A stretch of 47,043 nucleotides of DNA from an uncultured Prevotella sp. (GTDB lineage: Bacteria; Bacteroidota; Bacteroidia; Bacteroidales; Bacteroidaceae). The DNA is taken from assembly GCA_905233425.1 (NCBI GenBank), contig CAJOEC010000019.1, positions 1 through 47,043 of the forward strand, written 5' to 3'. Each line of letters opens with the position of its first letter. Position 1 is the stretch's first letter. A program made the position numbers and the translations under genes. Under the pieces are notes generated by a model. That model saw only the letters and a list, made by a program, of their open reading frames with translations, was not told the origin of the DNA and searched no databases. Below are positions 8,245-12,944 of the stretch, one piece after another.

Positions 8245-8586
8245 ATGGTAACGAAGAATGTTATTAAATGCAAAAAAGCAGCCCACAATGAACGTCGATG
8301 GCTGAACTTTTCCAGTAACCTGTTTTGGGATGCTGACCTTTCGGCATTGTCTTTGGACGAGTCGCCTGGCTATGTCATCCAGCGTGTGTTGGAACATGGG
8401 CAGATGAGCGACTGGCAACTCATCAACAAGTATTATGGCCTCGACAAGATTGTCGAAGAATGCAAGCAGTTGCGTACACTCGACCCCGTCTGCCTGGCAT
8501 TTATCACCACTATTTCACATACGGACGAAAAAGACTACAGATGTTATCACTTCAGACAGTCCTTCCCGACACTTTGGAACTCCTAA
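8245..8586 (+). CDS. Small DUF6922-like protein, probable antitoxin-side partner of an AbiEii-type toxin
   Basis: A 113-aa soluble protein with the pattern NLFWDADLSALSLDESPGYV, then IQRVLEHGQMSDWQLINKYYGLDKI, and the ending FRQSFPTLWNS. This matches the small Bacteroidota proteins (DUF6922-like, by recollection of the family) found directly upstream of nucleotidyltransferase AbiEii/AbiGii toxins. Full length is likely, since the ending resembles the family's usual LWN-type end. Directly after its stop, only the tail of the expected toxin gene remains. A near-consensus -7 box CACCTTTG (8208-8215) precedes it. Calling it an antitoxin is an inference from context. Confidence 0.6.
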   Translation: MVTKNVIKCKKAAHNERRWLNFSSNLFWDADLSALSLDESPGYVIQRVLEHGQMSDWQLINKYYGLDKIVEECKQLRTLDPVCLAFITTISHTDEKDYRCYHFRQSFPTLWNS

Positions 8587-8743
8587 GGGTACTGATGCGA
8601 CAGCCGCACTTCTTAGCATGTCCTACTTCGCAGACGCTGACCCACAGCCCATGCCCTATATGTTCCAACAGGTTGAGTGGAATACCATCAAGGACGAGAT
8701 TCTACATCAGGTTGAGTTGTACAACCGCAAGAAAACAAAATAA
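8587..8743 (+). pseudogene. 3' remnant of an AbiEii-like nucleotidyltransferase toxin gene
   Basis: In the frame ending at 8743 about 50 codons read GTDATAALLSMSYFADADPQ and on to PMPYMFQQVEWNTIKDEI. This resembles the C-terminus of AbiEii-like proteins (YFxDAExxPMP followed by W..VK). The catalytic nucleotidyltransferase domain expected upstream, about 200 residues, is missing, and there is no start codon at the junction. It looks like an internal deletion that removed most of the toxin. The family match rests on this short tail only. Confidence 0.45.
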
Positions 8744-8905
8744 TGTGAAATGGAAGAAATGGTCGCCCCGTTCCTTCCATTTTCCGTTTTTATACACTAC
8801 CTTTGCCGCCGACAAAGAACAAAAACGATATAAATGATGAAATAAACAGGGGCGAAATGGCTGAAATTGAAGAGAAATGAGTACTTTTGCAAATAATTAA
8901 CGGCT
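8743..8905. repeat. 163-bp direct repeat, copy 1
   Basis: Begins ATGTGAAATGGAAGAAATGG at 8743 and ends at AACGGCT (8905). It matches 9679-9841 without gaps and with roughly a dozen differences. It contains two -7-like boxes, TACCTTTG (8798-8805) and TACTTTTG (8882-8889). Copies 1 and 2 each follow the end of one small gene or remnant and precede the next. Confidence 0.88.
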
Positions 8906-8968
8906 TATATAGATATAGTTTACAATATTATTATTACATTTGCATCGTAAAAATAGCGTTAATCAGAT

Positions 8969-9469
8969 ATGGATGACAACGGAGCAATGATGGCAGCGGA
9001 ACCTGCTGTGGCATATTCCACCACGTCGTATACCGACGTGATGAGCTATTTGCATAGTATCAGGATTACTCCGGCCGTGAAGGAGTCGGTGGCTCGCCGT
9101 TTATTGATAGAGGTGACAGAGCCTGACCTTGCAAAAACCTTTGCCCGGCTTGACCATCTGAGCCAGTTAAAGACTGACTGGGACGGTCGCGGTGCGAGGA
9201 AAATCTCCTTTGCTGTACTTGATAACCTGCGCAAAGTGCTTCTCATTTCCGACAATGACGATTGGAAATACTGGATGATTTCCCCTGCCCCCAATGGCTC
9301 ACTCTCATTACAGTCAAAGCGACACACGGCTTCTATCAGTGTCGGCGATGAGGATTATTCCTATTATTCTTCAAAAGAAAACATCGAAGAGGGTGAAAGT
9401 CATTTGAAATTCACACCCAATGGTCTACTGAATATTATGCGCCGAATAGCATGCCAACCTAACTGTTGA
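8969..9469 (+). CDS. Uncharacterised 166-aa protein with a WDGRGA motif
   Basis: No named family recognised. The central part reads LKTDWDGRGARKISFAVLDN, followed by a predicted beta-rich half (WMISPAPNGSLSLQ, then ISVGDEDYSYYSS) and a short C-terminal helix. Proteins with a dWDGxGA core and an SPxPNG strand recur as small hypothetical genes in Bacteroidota accessory regions, often beside toxin-like genes; this is recollection, not a search. It follows a -7-like box TACATTTG (8935-8942). It is boxed by the 163-bp direct repeats, together with the fragment at 9450-9665. Confidence 0.65.
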   Translation: MDDNGAMMAAEPAVAYSTTSYTDVMSYLHSIRITPAVKESVARRLLIEVTEPDLAKTFARLDHLSQLKTDWDGRGARKISFAVLDNLRKVLLISDNDDWKYWMISPAPNGSLSLQSKRHTASISVGDEDYSYYSSKENIEEGESHLKFTPNGLLNIMRRIACQPNC

Positions 9470-9665
9470 GGTAGAACCTCGTGACACACATTACAAGTCA
9501 CATGCTGGTATTTTCACGAGGATTCAAGGAAAGAACATCAAGGGCGGCCAGAAAGCCGTAGTCGTTGATTGCGAAGACCGCGTAGTCTCATACGGTGACA
9601 TTCTTTTGAAAGTTCAACATCGACTCCTGGCTCTTGCCACCGTAAAAGAGAACAAGTTAAACTAA
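9450..9665 (+). pseudogene. Partial ORF downstream of the WDGRGA gene, missing its 5' end
   Basis: An open frame of 71 codons, after a stop at 9447-9449, reads LTVEVEPRDTHYKSHAGIFT and continues to VSYGDILLKVQHRLLALATV with a natural stop. It has no start codon and overlaps the end of the previous gene in another frame, so it is either a frameshifted extension of that gene or a 5'-truncated second gene. Amino-acid composition is protein-like. No family recognised. Confidence 0.45.
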
Positions 9666-9678
9666 AAAGTATTTACTT

Positions 9679-9841
9679 ATGTGAAATGGAAGAAATGGTC
9701 GCCCCGTTCCTTCCATTTTCCGTTTTTATACACTACCTTTGCCGCCGACAAAGAACAAAAACGGTATAGATGATGAAATAAATAGTGCCGAAATGGCTGA
9801 TTATGAAGAAAAATGAGTACTTTTGCAAAAAATTAACGGCT
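9679..9841. repeat. 163-bp direct repeat, copy 2
   Basis: Gap-free counterpart of 8743-8905 at an offset of 936 bp, with the same two -7-like boxes at 9734-9741 and 9818-9825. Recombination between the copies would delete the WDGRGA gene and its downstream fragment. Confidence 0.88.
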
Positions 9842-9862
9842 CACATGAACGTCGTTTGCTAA

Positions 9863-10210
9863 ATAATTCTTATCTTTGATTTAAACAGACTGGCAGAGCT
9901 AAGTGGTGAAAGCCAGTTTGGAAAAGATGTTGTTCTTGCTGGTGCCGAATTGGAAGCATGGGTGTCTGACGCATTGATTCAGGCTTTCTCTCGACGTATT
10001 GATGGAGAACAGAATGCAGACTTGTCAATGAAGGATTTCGAGACAACGATTAAACGTGTTGTCCCAATGGGACAGATGCGTAAAGATGAGTTTTTGAAGA
10101 TTCGTGAGTGGGCTAATGAAAACGCAGTTAGTGCATCTTTGAGTAAAACTGCTCAAGGAGGTGCTGTGAAGAGTGAAGAGTTTATTGGTGGTAGAAAATT
10201 GGATTTCTAG
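9863..10210 (+). pseudogene. C-terminal remnant of an AAA+ ATPase
   Basis: The frame is open from 9863 but lacks the ATPase core. It reads LNRLAELSGESQFGKDVVLA then GAELEAWVSDALIQAFSRRI, and later DFETTIKRVVPMGQMRKDEF then IREWANENAVSAS. This matches the lid region of AAA ATPases of the type with ...GAEIE..v..a...AF and ...tvPLs.tm.e.I..LReWA...A..AS. Walker A and B motifs are absent, so it cannot be active. The first ATG (9950) lies inside the conserved lid. It is followed two bases later by a small gene that may have been its partner. The region is more A/T-rich than its flanks. Confidence 0.6.
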
Positions 10211-10212
10211 TT

Positions 10213-10470
10213 ATGAAAAAGAAAGAATTTAGGCATCTTCTTTTGGAGATACTTAACAAGGCTGGTGTTTCCCAGACATTGTCAAGAGAAAAGTTTATTA
10301 ATTTGAGTTGGCATAAGTTTAACAATGGAGGACTTTTATTTCATGATGCTACAGGAAAAGATGCGTGCATGTTTGTGCAATACCAATTGAAAAAAGCACA
10401 TGTGTATTATGAGTATAGGGCATTTATGGGTGATCCATTATTTAATTCTTTTGAAATTAATAAAGAATAA
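10213..10470 (+). CDS. Small protein of unknown function following the AAA+ remnant
   Basis: An 85-aa protein starting MKKKEFRHLLLEILNKAGVS, with no signal peptide or membrane segment. It begins two bases after the AAA+ remnant stops and ends three bases before the next start, an operon-like arrangement. It may be a small partner of the lost ATPase. The mixed Lys-rich and aromatic composition and the low GC agree with an accessory origin. No family recognised. Confidence 0.6.
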   Translation: MKKKEFRHLLLEILNKAGVSQTLSREKFINLSWHKFNNGGLLFHDATGKDACMFVQYQLKKAHVYYEYRAFMGDPLFNSFEINKE

Positions 10471-10473
10471 AAG

Positions 10474-10899
10474 ATGCGATTCAAAACTTTGATTAATATT
10501 TTACTTGTAATAGTAATGATAGGGGCATCACTTCATGGTGGTGCCCAATCATTACACAATAGTTCAAATATGCTTGTCGGCAAGATTGAATCTGATGGCA
10601 CGGTGCGTGACCGCTCGAACATGATGATTGGGAAGATTGGCTCTGATGGTACCGTCAAGAATCGAAACAATATGACGGTGGGGAAGATAGAGCGGGATGG
10701 TACCATCAGAGACCGCTCAAACATGATGGTTGGGAAAGTGAATAGTAACGGGGAAGTAAAAGATAGAAGCAATATGCAGATAGGACGAGTGAAATCGGAT
10801 GGGACGGTGGTTGACCGCTCGAATAGGACGATTGGCTATGCAAAAGACATACCCGCGACATACACCGCCGTGTTTTTCTTCTTCAAACTGTTTGAGTAA
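10474..10899 (+). CDS. Secreted five-repeat protein (5-fold beta-flower-like)
   Basis: A 141-aa protein with a signal peptide (about residues 1-25, ending HGGAQS). It has five 17-residue repeats with consensus SNMxVGKIxSDGTVxDR and a hydrophobic, aromatic end (AVFFFFKLFE). The repeat pattern fits what has been described in Bacteroides as a 5-fold beta-flower protein, with one blade per repeat; this is recollection. Such proteins are exported to the periplasm or outer membrane, and their role is unknown. At DNA level the units are 51 bp, so copy number could vary in frame. It is the last gene of a close-packed group with 9863-10470. Confidence 0.7.
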   Translation: MRFKTLINILLVIVMIGASLHGGAQSLHNSSNMLVGKIESDGTVRDRSNMMIGKIGSDGTVKNRNNMTVGKIERDGTIRDRSNMMVGKVNSNGEVKDRSNMQIGRVKSDGTVVDRSNRTIGYAKDIPATYTAVFFFFKLFE

Positions 10900-10949
10900 A
10901 TAGGTTGATTAAATAATTAGTGAAATTATAAAAATTCTCGGCATTTTTC

Positions 10950-10980
10950 TTGGTACTTTCAGAAAATATGTATACCTTTG
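10950..10980 (+). promoter_or_regulatory. Promoter of the abiF-type RNA and Abi gene (TTGG-N19-TACCTTTG)
   Basis: TTGG at 10950-10953 and TACCTTTG at 10973-10980 with 19 bases between them. Transcription would begin near 10987, at the 5' edge of the structured RNA. Confidence 0.75.
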
Positions 10981-10986
10981 CACCGA

Positions 10987-11042
10987 CAGAATCCGCCACG
11001 CTTCCCGTAGAACAGCGAACCAGGGCGGGTCTTTTCTTTTTT
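10987..11042 (+). ncRNA. abiF-type small RNA upstream of an Abi gene
   Basis: Between the promoter and the Abi start codon lies a compact structured segment. CCGCC (10993-10997) pairs with GGCGG (11024-11028), enclosing a second stem CGCT (10999-11002) / AGCG (11014-11017) with a loop containing TCCCGTAGAAC. A T-rich run (11030-11042) follows immediately, as in an intrinsic terminator. A conserved abiF RNA motif is known upstream of AbiF/AbiD-like genes, which carry HEPN domains. Position, size and structure fit that motif. The exact consensus could not be compared here. Confidence 0.6.
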
Positions 11043-11047
11043 ACGTT

Positions 11048-11377
11048 ATGAACATCTATACAAAACAACCATTAAGCATTGATGACCAGATTGCCAAACT
11101 CAGGTCGCTTGGCCTGATTGTTGCTGAAGAGGACAAGGCAAAGAAAGTCTTGAGCGAAGTAAGCTACTTTCGCTTTGCTGCCTACCTTCGCCCGATGGAG
11201 GCAGACAGGCAGACGCACCAATTCAAGCCTAGATCAACTTTTGAGAATGCTGTTGCCCTCTATGAGTTTGACAATGAGTTGAGACAGTTGCTTTTCTCAG
11301 CCATTCAGCGTATTGAGGTGGCTCTGCGTTCGAAAATCATCCAGCACTTTTATGGAAAGGCTTTTGACATCTTATGA
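11048..11377 (+). pseudogene. Truncated Abi family (AbiD/AbiF-like) HEPN protein
   Basis: A 109-aa N-terminal fragment of the Abi_2 family, whose members are usually about 300 aa. Family features: KQPLSIDDQIAKLRSLGLIV at the start, VSYFRFAAYLRPM, FENAVALYEFDNELRQLLFS, and an HEPN-type R-x5-H motif in RSKIIQH. It stops right after HFYGKAFDIL, so the C-terminal half with the second HEPN motif is missing. Intact members are phage-exclusion or RNase-toxin proteins working with an upstream RNA. This copy is probably inactive. The next gene starts on an ATGA overlap at the break. Confidence 0.7.
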
Positions 11378-11895
11378 CAATGCGACGATTAAAGATAATG
11401 TCTGACGACGTACCAATGGCATGCGGGGATGTGTTTGGGATGAGTGACTTGCAGGACAGGATGAAGGTGTTCTGTAGGGAGCAGGGATTAGAAATGCCGA
11501 GGTTCAGGATATTTCCTCCCAATGGGGTTTATATGTGCTATGCTGTGTCGCTGCATCTGACTGGCAAGGATCGGTGGGAAGAGTTTGATGCTAACGTCGT
11601 CTATTCGTTGAAGGACTTGGATGAGATTGGGAATAATGAGGCACTTGGGAACCGCCTGCGTTGTATGTTTGAGGATTTGGGAGAGCCAATCGTGTTGACA
11701 GCTAAAATAGCGAAAACACCTGTCAACCAGCAGAGATTCTACGAGAGTATCGGTTTGGTGAGGACGCCGGTCACATGGTCAGACTATCATCAGAATGACT
11801 ATGAGGCATACGTAAAGGGCAAACTCGAAATGGGCGGCTTCGTGAATCTGATGGAGCGTGTGGAGTATATAGGAAAGGAGATAGTCTATCAATAA
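11374..11895 (+). CDS. Uncharacterised 173-aa protein
   Basis: The reading frame overlaps the stop of the truncated Abi gene (ATGA at 11374-11377). A later start at 11398 (MSDDVPMACGDVFGMSDLQD) is equally possible. No family recognised. It appears soluble and mixed alpha/beta, with FRIFPPNGVYMCYAVSLHLT near the middle and KGKLEMGGFVNLMERVEYIG near the end. Since its 5' end abuts a deletion, it may itself be a 5'-truncated gene. A short further ORF begins 15 bases later. Confidence 0.5.
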   Translation: MTMRRLKIMSDDVPMACGDVFGMSDLQDRMKVFCREQGLEMPRFRIFPPNGVYMCYAVSLHLTGKDRWEEFDANVVYSLKDLDEIGNNEALGNRLRCMFEDLGEPIVLTAKIAKTPVNQQRFYESIGLVRTPVTWSDYHQNDYEAYVKGKLEMGGFVNLMERVEYIGKEIVYQ

Positions 11896-11910
11896 ACAGA
11901 GAAAGCATGT

Positions 11911-11988
11911 ATGAAATCATTTGAAGAGCTGAGCCGAGCCATGGAGGGACTGGTGAAACGCAACAGGATGGAGAATCCCTACTTTGGC
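11911..11988 (+). pseudogene. Possible 5' gene fragment cut off by the L-rhamnose mutarotase end
   Basis: The first 26 codons (MKSFEELSRAMEGLVKRNRM...) look protein-like and follow the previous gene at operon spacing. Beyond 11989 the same frame only mirrors the opposite-strand mutarotase gene. It is probably the remaining start of a gene removed by the event that joined the accessory region to the minus-strand gene series. Confidence 0.3.
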
Positions 11989-12363
11989 TCAATACAGCCT
12001 GAACATCCGTTCCATGGGCTTCCATTTCTCGTCGCTGCGGGCATTGGCGGGACATCCCTGGAATTTCGAGACAAAAGCCTCCCACTCTGCCTGACTGGGA
12101 AGAGTGGCGAGGCGTTTCATGGCCTCGTCCCACTGGAAGTCGGCAGGGGCATCGACAATCATCACCAACTTGCTGCCCAGGATGTAGATTTCCATCTCGA
12201 GTATGCCCACCGCCCTGATGCCGTCGCGCACCTCCTTCCAATTGAAATCCTCTGAATGCCACTTGCGGTATTGTGCCACCAGCTCAGGGTCTTCGCTGAT
12301 TTCCAGGAACTGGACATACCGTTTCACTCGTCCCCCGGAGATTTTCTGAACATATCCTTCCAT
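11989..12363 (-). CDS. L-rhamnose mutarotase family protein
   Basis: A 124-aa dimeric ferredoxin-like protein of the RhaM/DUF718 family, which interconverts the anomers of L-rhamnose before isomerisation. The family core is visible: RYVQFLEISEDPELVAQYRK with Y32 and H36 at the active-site region (YRKWHS), then VGILEMEIYILGSKLVMIVD, then FQWDEAMKRLATLPSQAEWE near the end. No other rhamnose genes lie nearby, so the physiological sugar is uncertain; related sugars such as fucose are possible. It is the last gene of the long minus-strand series, 35 bases after the HD gene. Confidence 0.85.
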   Translation of the reverse strand: MEGYVQKISGGRVKRYVQFLEISEDPELVAQYRKWHSEDFNWKEVRDGIRAVGILEMEIYILGSKLVMIVDAPADFQWDEAMKRLATLPSQAEWEAFVSKFQGCPANARSDEKWKPMERMFRLY

Positions 12364-12398
12364 TCAATTTAGTGAATAGTGAAAAGTGAATAGTGAAA

Positions 12399-12815
12399 TT
12401 ATCCATTGAGAATTCTCAAAGCGGCCTCGTGCTTTGCCACCTGTTTGGTGTGCCCTCCGGCGCGTCCACGCTGGAGGTTGTGGCAGAGGTCGTTGTACTT
12501 CACGTGGATGGCAATGCTGTTGCCTGACTGCGAGACTCTGCGGACGTAATCCTCGTAGCTCATTTCCGACTTGTCGTGCGTCAGCAGCCGAAGGGCATCG
12601 ACGATGGTGGGGTCGACTCCCCTCGCCAGAAGGTCGTCGAATGTCAGTTCCGAATCCTCCACCACGTCGTGCAGGAAACCGGCAATGATCTCCTCGCGGT
12701 TTTGGCCTGCGAGGCCGACTGTCAGGGGGTGGAGGATGACGGGGTTCCCGTCCAGGTCTTTCTGGCCGGTATGTGCTTCCAACGCTATTTGCAATGCTTC
12801 TTCAATAGTAATCAT
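12399..12815 (-). CDS. HD-domain phosphohydrolase of the RelA/SpoT (Mesh1-like) type
   Basis: A 138-aa single-domain metal-dependent hydrolase. Metal-ligand motifs: H15 (EAHTGQ), H29 (ILHPLTV), H49-D50 in FLHDVVEDS, and a late D in YNDLCHN. The order matches the N-terminal HD hydrolase domain of (p)ppGpp synthetase/hydrolases and the small alarmone hydrolases. It could therefore hydrolyse ppGpp or another nucleotide pyrophosphate. There is no synthetase or TGS/ACT domain. It sits between GH2 and the mutarotase, with degenerate heptamer repeats directly upstream of the start codon. Confidence 0.8.
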   Translation of the reverse strand: MITIEEALQIALEAHTGQKDLDGNPVILHPLTVGLAGQNREEIIAGFLHDVVEDSELTFDDLLARGVDPTIVDALRLLTHDKSEMSYEDYVRRVSQSGNSIAIHVKYNDLCHNLQRGRAGGHTKQVAKHEAALRILNG

Positions 12816-12816
12816 A

Positions 12817-12943
12817 GTTGAGAGTTGAGGGTGTCCTGCTGCCGGCTCACAGCCGGGGCAATGGACGAAAATAAGAGTTGAGAGTTGGGGGGGTGATAGT
12901 TGAGGGGTGGGGGGGATAATTGAGGGGTGATAATTGAGGGGTG
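12817..12943. repeat. Degenerate heptamer and G-rich repeats before the HD gene
   Basis: GTTGAGA-GTTGAGG at 12817-12830 and GTTGAGA-GTTGGGG at 12877-12890 resemble the arms of the heptamer-armed elements and flank a small hairpin (CCGGCTCACAGCCGG). They are followed by 14-bp repeats of the type GATAATTGAGGGGT. This is the whole spacer between the GH2 stop and the HD start. Confidence 0.65.
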
Positions 12944-12944
12944 A

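Noticed and set aside
11911..12255. Full 114-codon plus-strand frame
   Set aside because: From 11989 on it is antisense to the clearly identified mutarotase; only the first 26 codons could be a genuine fragment.
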